From positions 1 through 64,000 of the forward strand of contig NZ_JAEMNV010000002.1 in assembly GCF_016482825.1 (NCBI RefSeq): a DNA stretch of 64,000 bases. Reading direction: 5' to 3'. Position 1 is the stretch's first letter, and each line of letters starts with the position of its first letter. Shown in pieces: positions 22,485 through 31,733 of this stretch. A program made the position numbers and the translations under genes. A model generated the notes under the pieces. That model worked only from the letters and a program-made list of their open reading frames with translations, was not told the DNA's origin and ran no database searches. The stretch is from Antrihabitans stalagmiti (GTDB lineage Bacteria; Actinomycetota; Actinomycetes; Mycobacteriales; Mycobacteriaceae).

Positions 22485-23875
22485 CCGCAACTGTCTCGTC
22501 GGCGGTGCGACCGCTGCAGCACGCGAAGACGCTTGCAGGGTCGCTCGCGATACCGCGTGTCGAGGTGAGTGTAGGCGTCACTGCGATGGTGTTGGTTTCC
22601 CTTGCGCCAGGACTACTTCCGCGTGCGGCGGCGATGCAGGCAGTGCTTTCCGGAATGCTCGGTGCGCTCGGTCTGGTGTTGGCCGCGCTGCTCGGGTTTG
22701 CCCTGCGTACCCTCCGTGTTGGTCCCGCAGCCGGTGCAACGCGGCGGACCGTGACGGCTGTGGGCATCGGAACAGTTGTGATATCGGCACTCGGTGCGAA
22801 CGAGTGGCAGAACCGACTGCGGTCGGCGATGTCTGCCGAACAGATCGGAGCAGGCTACTGGATTCAGGTTGCCGCAGGTTCGGCACTGATCATGCTGCTG
22901 CTGTACGTGATTGCGGCCGCACTCCGCGCACTCGCGCGTCGGCTCGGCATCGTCCGGGGTGTGACGCTGGCTATTGTCGGGACAGCGGCCGCAGTGACGT
23001 ACGGCGTTCCCGTACTGGTCGACTGGCGTACCGACACCTATCGGGCCGCCAACGCCGAAATCGATTCGAGTCTCCACCAACCTGATTCGGCGACCCGATC
23101 AGGTAGTCCGTATTCATTCGCGTCCTGGCAGGCGTTGGGTGCCGAAGGTCGCAAGTTCGTCGCGACCGCTACGAATCCCGGAACCGACAGCGTTCGCGTC
23201 TATGCCGGTATCGATTCCGCTGCCGATCTGCACGACCGTGTGGCCATCGCGGTCGACGAGTTGCAACGATCAGGCGGCTTCGAGCGTTCGAACATCGTCG
23301 TCGCGATACCGACCGGCAGCGGCTGGATCGACGACAATGCGGTCCAGGGTTTCGAGACCCGCTTCGGTGGCGACGTCGCCATCGTCGGTGTGCAGTATTC
23401 GTACGCTCCGAGTTGGGCAACATTCGTCTTCGGCCGAAGTGCGGCAGAGGAATCCGCGCGGACGCTGTATACAGCTGTCGCCGACCGCGTCGCACAACTG
23501 CCGATACACGATCGTCCCAAGCTCTACCTCTACGGCCAAAGCCTCGGAGCGATCGGCGGCAGCGCGGCATTGGCAGGGGGTGCCGTCGAACCGTGCGGAG
23601 CGTTGTGGGCCGGTCCGCCCGCAGGCGGGGTCGAGCGCGAGGGTGCGACGATTCTGGCGAACAGTTCCGACCCGGTCGTCCGATGGTCGTCGGATCTGCT
23701 GTTCCATCGCCCGGAACCAACCGGGACGCATGCGGATGCACCGATGCCGCCGTGGCTACCGGTGGTGAGTTTCGTGCAGACAACGGTCGACCTGTTGTCT
23801 GCGCTCGATGCGCCCGCAGGTCACGGCCACCGCTACGGAACCGAGCAGGGAACGGCAATGCCGGGGTGTGAGTAG
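22481..23875 (+). CDS. Membrane alpha/beta-hydrolase family protein (Abhydrolase_9 type)
   Basis: The 464-residue protein has an N-terminal half with about four to five membrane helices (to ~residue 200) and a C-terminal hydrolase domain. The nucleophile serine sits in LYLYGQSLGAIGGSAA near residue 352. The overall layout resembles the Abhydrolase_9 family (PF10081 with its membrane N-domain), for which no substrate is established. ATG at 22481 overlaps the upstream stop (ATGA), which fixes the start and implies coupling to the PLA2-like protein. Acting on lipids or cell-wall esters is an inference from that pairing. Confidence 0.78.
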   Translation: MTATVSSAVRPLQHAKTLAGSLAIPRVEVSVGVTAMVLVSLAPGLLPRAAAMQAVLSGMLGALGLVLAALLGFALRTLRVGPAAGATRRTVTAVGIGTVVISALGANEWQNRLRSAMSAEQIGAGYWIQVAAGSALIMLLLYVIAAALRALARRLGIVRGVTLAIVGTAAAVTYGVPVLVDWRTDTYRAANAEIDSSLHQPDSATRSGSPYSFASWQALGAEGRKFVATATNPGTDSVRVYAGIDSAADLHDRVAIAVDELQRSGGFERSNIVVAIPTGSGWIDDNAVQGFETRFGGDVAIVGVQYSYAPSWATFVFGRSAAEESARTLYTAVADRVAQLPIHDRPKLYLYGQSLGAIGGSAALAGGAVEPCGALWAGPPAGGVEREGATILANSSDPVVRWSSDLLFHRPEPTGTHADAPMPPWLPVVSFVQTTVDLLSALDAPAGHGHRYGTEQGTAMPGCE

Positions 23876-23885
23876 GGTCGAGGAG

Positions 23886-24749
23886 ATGAGCGACCGATCC
23901 GCGGTGACCAGCTCCGAGCGCTACGGCCCTGTCGTCGGTACCTACCTCGACGATCTGGTGGCTGCTGCACGAACTGTGCTGGGGCACAACATGTTCGGCT
24001 TCTACCTCACTGGATCGCTCGCGCTCGACAACTACCTGCATGGCCGCAGCGACATCGACGTTGCGATTGTCGTCGAGAAAGAATTGTCCACCGACGAGAA
24101 GTCGGAAGCTGTGCGCGAACTACGTCACAACTGTTTGCCCTGCCCAGCTCGGGGTCTGGAATTGGTTGTGTATCAGGCAGATACGATCAGGTCCGCATCG
24201 TTGGAACCAGCCTTCGAGCTCGAACTCAACGACGGCCCAGCCATGCCGTTCCGCGTCAACATCTCACCTCTCGACCGTGACCCGGCCGACGGCCTCTTCT
24301 GGTACACACTCGACCGCGACATCGTCGCGCAACGTGGGGTCGCGCTGATCGGCCCACCCGCCGCGGAAGTCTTCGGCGCACTCTCCGCCGCCGACCTCCG
24401 AACGGCAGTCACCGCGGCGTTGAACTGGCACGCGCACAGCAGCATCGGCAGTGCGGAACTCGAGAGTGCGGAATTCCAGAGCGCGGAATTCCAGAGCGCG
24501 GAATTCGAGAATGCCGTGCTGAACGCCTGCCGCAGTCTCGTCCGGGTCGAAACCGGCCGGTGGCACGGCAAAACCGAGGCGGGCCAACAGGCACTGGAGC
24601 TGGACCTACCCGACGATCAGGCGTCAGCTGTCCGTCGTGCCGTTCGACAACGTATGGGCGCCACCGACCCTGAAGACACGGGCGCGACCGCCGATGCAGC
24701 TGGATTCGTCGGCTACATCCGCGATCGCATCGCGTCAGGAATCGAGTGA
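23886..24749 (+). CDS. AadA-like nucleotidyltransferase with internal pentad repeat
   Basis: The protein (287 residues from this ATG) resembles ANT(3'')-type aminoglycoside adenylyltransferases. The nucleotidyltransferase motif LTGSLALDNYLHGRSDID (GS then paired aspartates) lies near residue 40, followed by a C-terminal DUF4111-type helical domain with AVLNACRSLVRVETG and KTEAGQQAL. Chromosomal relatives often have no proven drug target, so resistance should not be assumed. Residues around 190-208 are a perfect five-residue tandem repeat. An alternative GTG at 23868 overlaps the upstream stop and would add six residues; the last gene thus may be coupled to the hydrolase pair. Confidence 0.75.
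   Translation: MSDRSAVTSSERYGPVVGTYLDDLVAAARTVLGHNMFGFYLTGSLALDNYLHGRSDIDVAIVVEKELSTDEKSEAVRELRHNCLPCPARGLELVVYQADTIRSASLEPAFELELNDGPAMPFRVNISPLDRDPADGLFWYTLDRDIVAQRGVALIGPPAAEVFGALSAADLRTAVTAALNWHAHSSIGSAELESAEFQSAEFQSAEFENAVLNACRSLVRVETGRWHGKTEAGQQALELDLPDDQASAVRRAVRQRMGATDPEDTGATADAAGFVGYIRDRIASGIE
24450..24509 (+). repeat. Four 15-bp tandem repeats inside the nucleotidyltransferase gene
   Basis: Four adjacent 15-base units (AGTGCGGAACTCGAG, AGTGCGGAATTCCAG, AGCGCGGAATTCCAG, AGCGCGGAATTCGAG) encode SAELE-SAEFQ-SAEFQ-SAEFE in frame. Two units are nearly identical, indicating recent slippage expansion. The insertion precedes the conserved NACRSL helix of the C-terminal domain. Confidence 0.85.
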
Positions 24750-24753
24750 AGGA

Positions 24754-26223
24754 CTACTGCACCGGCCCCCGCGCTGCTTCGTATGCCGCTCCGACTCGGT
24801 ACAGCCGGTCGTCGGCGAGCGCTGGTGCCATGATCTGCAAGCCGACGGGCAGCCCGTCGTCTTTCGACAGTCCGGACGGCACCGACATCGCGCAGTGCCC
24901 CGCCAGGTTGGTCGGCAGGGTGCACAGATCCGACAGGTACATCGCCAGCGGATCGTCGACCTTCTCGCCGAGCTTCCACGGCGTGAACGGACTTGTCGGA
25001 GAGATCAACACATCGGCCTGCTCGTAGGCCTTGTCGAAGTCACGAGCGATGAGGGTCCGTACCTTCAGCGCCTGACCGTAGTAGGCGTCGTAGTAGCCCG
25101 ACGACAACGCGTAGGTGCCGATCATGATGCGACGCTTGACTTCCGGACCGAAGCCCGCCGCGCGCGTCGCGGCCATGACCTGCTCGGCACTCATGTTTCC
25201 GTCGTCGACCCGCATGCCGTATCGCATGGCATCGAAACGCGCGAGGTTGGACGACACCTCGCTCGGCAGGATGAGGTAGTACGCAGCGAGTGCGTACTCG
25301 AAGTGCGGGCACGACACCTCGACGACCTCGGCACCGAGCTCCGTCAACACGGCGACGGCCGCATCGAAGGACGAGATGACGCCGGATTGGTAACTGTCGG
25401 AATGCAGTTCCTTGACGACACCGACCTTCACACCGGCGAGGTTGCCACGTGCGCCCTCACGCGCGGCGGCGACGACGGGCGGCACAGCGACGTCGAGGGA
25501 CGTCGAGTCGCGGGGGTCGTATCCGGCGATCACCTCGTGCAACAGTGCCGTGTCCAGAACGGTTCGACCGCACGGCCCGCCCTGATCCAGCGACGATGCA
25601 CAGGCGACAAGACCGAAGCGTGACACCGTTCCGTACGTCGGTTTGGTACCGACCGTGGCCGTGACCGCTGCGGGCTGGCGGATGGACCCGCCGGTATCGG
25701 TGCCGATGGCGAGTGGTGCTTGATGTGATGCCAGCGCCGCCGCCGAGCCGCCGCCGGACCCGCCAGGGATACGTGTTGTGTCCCAAGGATTCTTCGTCGG
25801 TCCGTAGGCCGAGTTCTCGGTCGAGCTGCCCATTGCGAACTCGTCCATGTTGGTCTTGCCGAGAATCGGGATGCCCGCCGCGCGCAGTTTGGCGCTCACC
25901 GTCGCGTCGTACGGCGACACCCAACCTTCGAGAATTTTCGAGCCACACGTCGTCGGCATGTCCGTGGTCGTGAACACGTCTTTGAGTGCGAGTGGAACAC
26001 CGGCGAGCGCCGATGCCGGAGCGTCGCCCGCGGCGATGGACCGATCCACGTCCTCGGCGGCGGCAAGCGCCCGATCACCCGCGACGTGCAGGTACGCGTG
26101 GTACTCGCCGTCGACCTCGGCGATGCGGTCGAGATGTGCCTTCGTCACGTCGACGCTCGACAGTTCGCGACTGTGAATACGTGCGGCGAGTTCGGCTGCG
26201 TCCAGAGAAGTGAGGTCGCTCAT
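24754..26223 (-). CDS. gatA: Aspartyl/glutamyl-tRNA amidotransferase subunit A
   Basis: GatA is the amidase subunit of GatCAB. It releases ammonia from glutamine for transfer to Glu-tRNA(Gln). The 489-residue protein carries the amidase-signature triad elements: the lysine in [10 protein letters not shown] near residue 80, the glycine/serine-rich [13 protein letters not shown] near residue 155, and GSIRQPAA containing the nucleophile serine region near 175. It starts at the ATG sharing one base with the gatC stop (TAATG), so gatC and gatA are coupled. The frame continues far upstream in non-homologous sequence, which was rejected. It converges on the AadA-like gene with a four-base gap. Confidence 0.96.
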   Translation of the reverse strand: MSDLTSLDAAELAARIHSRELSSVDVTKAHLDRIAEVDGEYHAYLHVAGDRALAAAEDVDRSIAAGDAPASALAGVPLALKDVFTTTDMPTTCGSKILEGWVSPYDATVSAKLRAAGIPILGKTNMDEFAMGSSTENSAYGPTKNPWDTTRIPGGSGGGSAAALASHQAPLAIGTDTGGSIRQPAAVTATVGTKPTYGTVSRFGLVACASSLDQGGPCGRTVLDTALLHEVIAGYDPRDSTSLDVAVPPVVAAAREGARGNLAGVKVGVVKELHSDSYQSGVISSFDAAVAVLTELGAEVVEVSCPHFEYALAAYYLILPSEVSSNLARFDAMRYGMRVDDGNMSAEQVMAATRAAGFGPEVKRRIMIGTYALSSGYYDAYYGQALKVRTLIARDFDKAYEQADVLISPTSPFTPWKLGEKVDDPLAMYLSDLCTLPTNLAGHCAMSVPSGLSKDDGLPVGLQIMAPALADDRLYRVGAAYEAARGPVQ

Positions 26224-26522
26224 TATTCGGCCTCCCCGAGGATCTGCGGAACCGCGAAGCGGCCTTCTTCGACGGCGGGAGCACCGGAGAGGGCTTGCTC
26301 GGGGGTCAAACCTGGGACGATCACGTCGGGGCGGGTCACGTTGGTGGCCGGATTGGGGTTCGCGGTGGGCGGAACGTCGTCGGCAGCAACCTCGGACACG
26401 GCTTTGACGTGGCTCAGAATCGAATCGAGCTGACCGGCGAACTGATCGAGCTCGGCGTCGCTGAGCGCGAGCCGGGAGAGCCGGGCGAGGTGGGCGACCT
26501 CGTCGCGGGAGATGGCAGGCAC
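26223..26522 (-). CDS. gatC: Aspartyl/glutamyl-tRNA amidotransferase subunit C
   Basis: GatC is the small subunit that wraps around GatA and stabilises the GatCAB complex. At 99 residues it has the family opening [17 protein letters not shown] and the middle section [10 protein letters not shown], followed by the conserved proline-rich P-N-V-x-R-P-D segment (NVTRPD). The start is GTG with AAGGGGG at suitable spacing. First gene of gatCA. Confidence 0.94.
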   Translation of the reverse strand: MPAISRDEVAHLARLSRLALSDAELDQFAGQLDSILSHVKAVSEVAADDVPPTANPNPATNVTRPDVIVPGLTPEQALSGAPAVEEGRFAVPQILGEAE

Positions 26523-26814
26523 CGCGTAGGCCCCCTTTCAGGTATGGATGCGCACGTGAGGCTGGTCCCGGACAGCCTAGCGAGCGACGGCGCGGCCATA
26601 TCTTTCGACCGTGTTTCCCCAGCGAGACGAGCGGTTGGTTCGCGCTCGTGCGGTGTGTCGCGTCCGTCACGAGCGTGCGTTCGAGTCGAAACTATGTGCG
26701 CAAAGGTGTAAGGATTGCTGGCGAGATCGGCAACATTCCTGCTGCCCTTCGTCTGGCTATCGGACGGCTACACCCGATGCCGGCGTCGACTTCGACACCG
26801 AAAGGCGCACCACG
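26523..26814. other. Divergent intergenic region, gatCA / ACT-domain gene
   Basis: These 292 bases separate two divergent genes. They hold the gatC ribosome site near 26535 and should contain both promoters, but no clear -10/-35 pair, palindrome or RNA structure was recognised. Reading frames crossing it have no recognisable protein character. Confidence 0.5.
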
Positions 26815-27465
26815 TTGTCCTTCTTGCTCCGAGTGCAGTTGCCGGATCGACCGGGCAGCCTCGGCTCCCTCGCTCTCGCTCTCGGCGCTGTCGGGGCCGA
26901 CATACTGTCCCTCGATGTCGTGGAACGCGGCGAGGGGTACGCGATCGACGATCTCGTTGTCGACGTCGACCCCGGATCGCTGCCCGACACGCTGCTGACC
27001 GCCGCCGAGGCGCTCGACGGTGTCCGCGTCGATTCGATTCGGCCGTACGCGGGGATGCTCGACACCCATCGCGAACTCGAACTCATCGATCAGGTTGCGA
27101 CCGCTCGCGACGATCGGCTGCAGGTGCTCGTCGACGGTGCGCCACGGGTACTGCGCGTGGGCTGGAGCACCGTCGTTGCACTCGGCGCTCAAGGCGCCTA
27201 CCGCGTCGTCGGTAGCTCCGGCGCACCCGAGACCCATGCCCGCGACGTCCCGTGGATGCCGTTGGACCACCCGACGACGCTCGACGACGAAGGCGATTGG
27301 GTCCCGCAGATCTGGCGCGACATGGACACCAAGCTCGCGGCCGCCCCGCTGGGCGCCACCGGCAAGGTATTGATGCTCGGACGACCCGGCGGACCTCGTT
27401 TCCGGCCGTCGGAGGTTGCCAGATTGGGCTACCTCGCCGGAATCATCGCAACCGTTCTCGGCTGA
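26815..27465 (+). CDS. ACT-domain amino-acid-binding protein (Rv3013-like)
   Basis: The 216-residue protein begins with an ACT domain (SFLLRVQLPDRPGSLGSLA, residues 2-20), a fold that binds amino acids in regulatory proteins. It continues with a second, less typical half ending GGPRFRPSEVARLGYLAGI. Length and sequence match the conserved mycobacterial protein beside gatC (Rv3013). TTG is taken as the start because the ACT domain begins there, GAAAGG lies 9 bases upstream, and no in-frame ATG or GTG is better placed. A role as amino-acid sensor is plausible but unproven. Confidence 0.75.
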   Translation: MSFLLRVQLPDRPGSLGSLALALGAVGADILSLDVVERGEGYAIDDLVVDVDPGSLPDTLLTAAEALDGVRVDSIRPYAGMLDTHRELELIDQVATARDDRLQVLVDGAPRVLRVGWSTVVALGAQGAYRVVGSSGAPETHARDVPWMPLDHPTTLDDEGDWVPQIWRDMDTKLAAAPLGATGKVLMLGRPGGPRFRPSEVARLGYLAGIIATVLG

Positions 27466-28015
27466 CCACGCACTCCAGCACCGTCAGCGCGACCCCGGGC
27501 ATGGGCGACCAGTCGCGTTCCGGGACATGGACGAAGCCGAGTTCGAGGTAGATCCTGCGAGCGTCGACCATCGCGTCGTCGGTGGATATGACGACCGCTC
27601 GGTACCCCTCCTCCGCGGCAAGATCCAGCACGTGACGCACGAGTCGGGTACCGATTCCGAGACCGCGTGCCGACCGCCGGACGGCCAGCATTCGGAACTC
27701 GATTTCGTCGGCCTGCGCAATCGGCGCAAAAGGCGATGGTGGGCGCGCGACGGTGAGTGAGCCGACCACACATCCCCCGACAACGGCGACAAGCACGTCG
27801 GTCGCCGCGGCTCGTTGCGCGGTTCGAGCAAGCGTTTCGGCGTATTCGCTTGTCGCGGGGACGTATCCCTCGCCGACGTAGACAGTGACGGTGAGGTCTG
27901 CCACTGCGTCGTAATCATCGGGAGTTGCCGCGCGCACGACGATCCGGTCGTGTGGGTCGAGCTGTAGGTCCGCCACATCTCCCATCATGTAGCCGATCTC
28001 TCGATAAGTGCTCAT
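27443..28015 (-). CDS. GNAT-family N-acetyltransferase
   Basis: The GNAT fold is recognised from VRAATPDDYDAVADLTV at the start, the acetyl-CoA pyrophosphate loop RSARGLGIGTRLVRHVLDLA, and the C-terminal ARRIYLELGFVHVPERDW. The acceptor substrate is unknown. Two starts are possible: ATG at 28015 (190 residues, no ribosome site) or the double ATG near 27988, which follows GAGAG. It overlaps the ACT-domain gene convergently by 23 bases and is divergent from the LuxR-type regulator. Confidence 0.8.
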   Translation of the reverse strand: MSTYREIGYMMGDVADLQLDPHDRIVVRAATPDDYDAVADLTVTVYVGEGYVPATSEYAETLARTAQRAAATDVLVAVVGGCVVGSLTVARPPSPFAPIAQADEIEFRMLAVRRSARGLGIGTRLVRHVLDLAAEEGYRAVVISTDDAMVDARRIYLELGFVHVPERDWSPMPGVALTVLECVVSRERLR

Positions 28016-28091
28016 GGCATTCTGAACGGATGACACATTCCGGGCGTTCAATCGCGCGGTCGAGTCCGAATCGTTGTCTCGGGGTGACGGC

Positions 28092-30689
28092 ATGACCACC
28101 ACGGTGCCGCTCGAGCGCGAGGCGCCGCTCGCGAGCCTGGTAGCAGCTGTCGACGACGCTGTGGCGGGCCGCGGCGGAATTGTGCTCATCAGCGGCGAGG
28201 CAGGCATCGGCAAGACGACGCTGGTCCGAGCGTTCACCGGTGAGTTGTCCAGCGGGCCAAGAGTACTGATCGGGTCGTGCGACGACCTGCTCGCGCCGCG
28301 GACCCTCGGCGCGCTCCGCGATGCGGTGTCCGGAACCGACGGTCGACTCGAACACGCATTGACGGAGGGTTCCACCGAGTCGGCCATGACGGCCGCCGTT
28401 GCGGAGTTCGCAGGCCCGTCACCGACCGTTCTCGTCGTCGAAGATCTGCATTGGGCCGACGACGCGACGCTCGATCTACTCGGTCACCTGTCACGGCGCA
28501 TCGAAGGATCGTTCGGCCTGCTCGTACTGACGTTTCGTGACGACGAACTTCCGATCGCCCATCCCCTGCGCCGCTTGCTCGGCATCGTCGCCTCGTCGTC
28601 CCCGACGCGAATCCGGTTGGAGCCGTTGTCCGAAGCTGCAGTTGCCGAGTTGGTCGGTGCCGACGGACGAGACGTCGCTGCCCTGCACTCGACCACCGGC
28701 GGCAACCCCTTCTACGTCGTCGAAGCACTTGCGGCGGCACCGGAAGACGTCTCGCCCACCGTCGCCGCGACAGTCCTCGCGCGGGTGCACCGGCTGCAAC
28801 CGTCCTGCCGCGCAGCACTCGAAAAAATCTGCGTCGCAACCGGACCCATCGAATACTCGTTGGCGGAAACACTGTTGGGCGGTCCACTCGATGTGCTCGG
28901 CGAAGCAGAGGAACGACGGATACTTCGGACGACGTCGACCGGAATTGCATTTCGGCACGAATTGACCCGTCGCGCAATCGAAGACGGCGTATCGGCCATC
29001 GCCCGACGCGCTGCACATCGCGCGATGACCGAGGCTTTGCTCGCAGACCCGCCGATCGACATCGCTCGCGTCGTCCACCATGCAACGAGCGCGGGCGACA
29101 ACGACACCGTCGTTCGCTTCGCACCGACGGCGGGTCGCGATGCAGCGGCTGCGGGTGCGCACCGGCAGGCCCTCGTGCACTACGAGGCCGCACTCGCGAC
29201 AGGCCTACTCGATCCCGCCGAACACGCTGTGGTGCAGGGGGAATACGCCTGGGAGCTGTACAACGCACACCGCATCGCCGACGCTGTGGCCGCGTCGCGG
29301 CAGGCGGTTGCGCTGCATCGCGACAACGGCGCGGAGGAAGCCGCGGGCGAGACGCTGGTCGGCCTGTCGCATCAACTGTTGCTTGCCGGCGATCCCGAGG
29401 GAGCAAATGCGGCGATCGAGGAGGCTGTCGCCGTTCTCGAGCGATCGGGCACGCCGTCGTCGCGGGCCTACGCGGCCACCTATCGCGGCACGCTGCTGCT
29501 CACGGCGGAAGCCCTCGGACCTGCTGCACCCGTCCTCGAAGAAGCGCTGACGTTGGCGCAGGAGGCGCAGCGAGGAGACCTCGTTGCGTTGTGCACCATC
29601 TATCTCGCACTCTGCAATCCGGTGCTCGACCCCTCTGATCGAATTGCCATGCTGCGCATCGGAATTGCGGATGCAATCCGCCACGGCGCCCACGAAGGCG
29701 CCGGCCGCGGCTACACCATCCTCGCCGAGTTGTTGCTGCGCTTCGGCCAACTCGACGATCTGGAGGAATGCCTCGCCGAAGGGGCGGCGTTCACCTTCGA
29801 CCACGACCTGGGTGTGTACTCGGTTCGGCTGGATATTCTGCGGTGCCAACACCTGATGCGCCGCGGCGAGTGGGAGGCAGCCGAGCGAGGGTTGCAGGAG
29901 GCGCTGGAATCTGCCGACGTCGGCATGTTCGATCTGCTCGCCCGCGCGAACCTTGCACGAATCAGAACACGACGCGGCGCAGCGGGTGCGGCCGAGATGG
30001 TCACCGACACCTTCACCCGCGCTATCGCGGGCAAGTGGCTACTCGGCTTGGCGTACTCGGGTTTGGCTTTCGTCGAATCGACTTGGCTCACAGGACATTC
30101 GGAACAGTCCGCAGCGTTGGCATCGACCTGGTCCGCAAACTCTGCCCATCCCGTCGTCGCAGGTCTCTACGGCGAGCTTCTGCGGTATTCCCAACGCGCC
30201 GGGCATCCAGCCGAGGTGTTCGACGGCTGTCCGGAACCGTGGGCCGCAGGCCTGCGCGGCGAGTGGCGCAACGCCGCGGAGCAGTGGGCCCGAATCGGCG
30301 ATCCGTACGAGGAAGCCCTGGAACTCGCTGACTCCGGTGAGGTCGGCCCGACGATGGCCGCATGGCAGAAGCTCGTCCAACTCGGCGCCGATGCCGCAGC
30401 AGATATCGTACGAAAACGGTTGCGCAACATGGGTGTCCACCGCCTCCCTCACGGTCCACGCCCGACGACGACGACCAATCGCGCCGGCCTGACGCAGCGG
30501 CAGGTCGAGGTGCTCGACCAGCTGCGCGACGGGCTCACCAACACCGAAATAGCGTCGCGGCTGACGCTTTCCGTTCGGACGGTCGATCACCACGTCTCCG
30601 CCATTCTCGCGAAGTTGAATGTGTCCACCCGACGCGAAGCTGTCGCAATCGCGAAGCGCTGGGCGGTCGGCGAGTCGACTAGCGCGTGA
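28092..30689 (+). CDS. Large ATP-binding LuxR-family regulator (LAL type)
   Basis: The 865-residue protein starts with an AAA-type ATPase (Walker A SGEAGIGKTTLV near residue 36, Walker B VLVVEDLHWADD near 117), continues with a long helical TPR-like region (about 350-780), and ends with a LuxR helix-turn-helix (LTQRQVEVLDQLRDGLTNTE near 802). This MalT-like architecture suggests an ATP- and ligand-controlled activator. No target is known; the divergent GNAT gene and convergent alcohol dehydrogenase are the nearest candidates. ATG at 28092 was preferred over an upstream TTG. Its stop region overlaps the dehydrogenase convergently by 11 bases. Confidence 0.88.
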   Translation: MTTTVPLEREAPLASLVAAVDDAVAGRGGIVLISGEAGIGKTTLVRAFTGELSSGPRVLIGSCDDLLAPRTLGALRDAVSGTDGRLEHALTEGSTESAMTAAVAEFAGPSPTVLVVEDLHWADDATLDLLGHLSRRIEGSFGLLVLTFRDDELPIAHPLRRLLGIVASSSPTRIRLEPLSEAAVAELVGADGRDVAALHSTTGGNPFYVVEALAAAPEDVSPTVAATVLARVHRLQPSCRAALEKICVATGPIEYSLAETLLGGPLDVLGEAEERRILRTTSTGIAFRHELTRRAIEDGVSAIARRAAHRAMTEALLADPPIDIARVVHHATSAGDNDTVVRFAPTAGRDAAAAGAHRQALVHYEAALATGLLDPAEHAVVQGEYAWELYNAHRIADAVAASRQAVALHRDNGAEEAAGETLVGLSHQLLLAGDPEGANAAIEEAVAVLERSGTPSSRAYAATYRGTLLLTAEALGPAAPVLEEALTLAQEAQRGDLVALCTIYLALCNPVLDPSDRIAMLRIGIADAIRHGAHEGAGRGYTILAELLLRFGQLDDLEECLAEGAAFTFDHDLGVYSVRLDILRCQHLMRRGEWEAAERGLQEALESADVGMFDLLARANLARIRTRRGAAGAAEMVTDTFTRAIAGKWLLGLAYSGLAFVESTWLTGHSEQSAALASTWSANSAHPVVAGLYGELLRYSQRAGHPAEVFDGCPEPWAAGLRGEWRNAAEQWARIGDPYEEALELADSGEVGPTMAAWQKLVQLGADAAADIVRKRLRNMGVHRLPHGPRPTTTTNRAGLTQRQVEVLDQLRDGLTNTEIASRLTLSVRTVDHHVSAILAKLNVSTRREAVAIAKRWAVGESTSA

Positions 30690-31698
30690 CCACAAGTTTC
30701 ATCGGAGGCGCTTCGAGCGCCTCCGCCGCGCTGTCCCACGGCACGACCTGCGACGTCACGATCGACGGATCGAAACCGGCTTCGACCAGAGCGAGTACCT
30801 GTGGAATCGCCGGCCGAACATGAGCACGGCCGGTGTGGAACGTGCAGCAACGCGAATACATCGCAAGCAGCGGCATCGCCGGATCCGACAGGTACAGCGA
30901 CGGACTCGTGCAGGTCCCGTCGCCTGCTGTGCTGTTCAACGCGCAACGTAATCCCGCCTCGGCGCCGCTGGCGTCGACGGTGATCGGGAACTCCCCTGCC
31001 TTGCGCGGATAGGGTCCCTGCATCGGCTCGGCACCGAAAGCGGCAGCAATCGCCAACCTTTCGTCGTTGTCGTCGAGATAGACGACACGCGCCGCCCCGA
31101 GCGCGACCGCGATACCGACCGCGTACAGACCGATCGACGCGGGTCCGGCGTCGCCGCCGACGACGAGCACCTCCGCACCCGGCTCGGCAGCCAGCTGTGG
31201 TCCTACGGTCCGCCACGCGTCCGGAATGTTGTCACTTGCACTCGCCACCATCGCCGGGTCGATTCCTTGTGGCAACGGCACGAGCATCGCGTCGGCGTGT
31301 GGAACAAGCGCGAGATCGGTGAGCAGGCCACCCCATTCGAGTCCGCCCATCGTGCCGAGGCCGTAGGACGACATACGTGGATTACTGCGGCAGTTGCCGG
31401 TTCGGCCGCGCAGGCACGGCCCGCAGCTTCCGCACGATATCTGGAACGGCACGATCACTCGATCGCCCGGCGATACCGCGGTGACCTCGTCGCCGACGGC
31501 GACGACCTCTGCCACGGCCTCGTGGCCGAACGGGTACGGCCCGGGGAGCGGGTAGGCACCTCTGAGCACAAAGACGTCGAGGTCGCAGGTAGCGACCGCA
31601 ATCGGACGCACGAGCGCGGACTGCGGACCGCCGAGCTGCGGCTCGGCTACGTCTTCCCACGTCACACGTGCTGTTCCTTCGAGAAGCAGACGCTTCAT
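30679..31698 (-). CDS. Zinc-dependent medium-chain alcohol dehydrogenase
   Basis: The 339-residue MDR-family oxidoreductase has the catalytic-zinc histidine-glutamate pair in FGHEAVAEVVAVGDEV near residue 57, a structural-zinc cluster CGSCGPCLRGRTGNC near residue 92, and a nucleotide-binding region VLVVGGDAGPASIGL. It should interconvert an alcohol and a carbonyl with NAD(P). The start is the ATG after GGAGGAAATGG. It is divergent from a TetR repressor with an 80-base gap containing two overlapping palindromes, so it is very likely that repressor's target. Confidence 0.88.
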   Translation of the reverse strand: MKRLLLEGTARVTWEDVAEPQLGGPQSALVRPIAVATCDLDVFVLRGAYPLPGPYPFGHEAVAEVVAVGDEVTAVSPGDRVIVPFQISCGSCGPCLRGRTGNCRSNPRMSSYGLGTMGGLEWGGLLTDLALVPHADAMLVPLPQGIDPAMVASASDNIPDAWRTVGPQLAAEPGAEVLVVGGDAGPASIGLYAVGIAVALGAARVVYLDDNDERLAIAAAFGAEPMQGPYPRKAGEFPITVDASGAEAGLRCALNSTAGDGTCTSPSLYLSDPAMPLLAMYSRCCTFHTGRAHVRPAIPQVLALVEAGFDPSIVTSQVVPWDSAAEALEAPPMKLVVTR

Positions 31699-31733
31699 CC
31701 CATTTCCTCCATGCCGACGGCGATATGACAACT

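Noticed and set aside
24450-24509. CRISPR or regulatory array
   Set aside because: The 15-base units have no spacers and keep the reading frame of a coding gene.
23886-24749. Acquired aminoglycoside-resistance gene
   Set aside because: GC content matches neighbours, no integron or transposon is near, and chromosomal homologues often have no resistance role.
26224-26670. Upstream extension of gatA through gatC
   Set aside because: It reads another frame of gatC and non-coding DNA; the TAATG junction and family N-terminus define the start at 26223.
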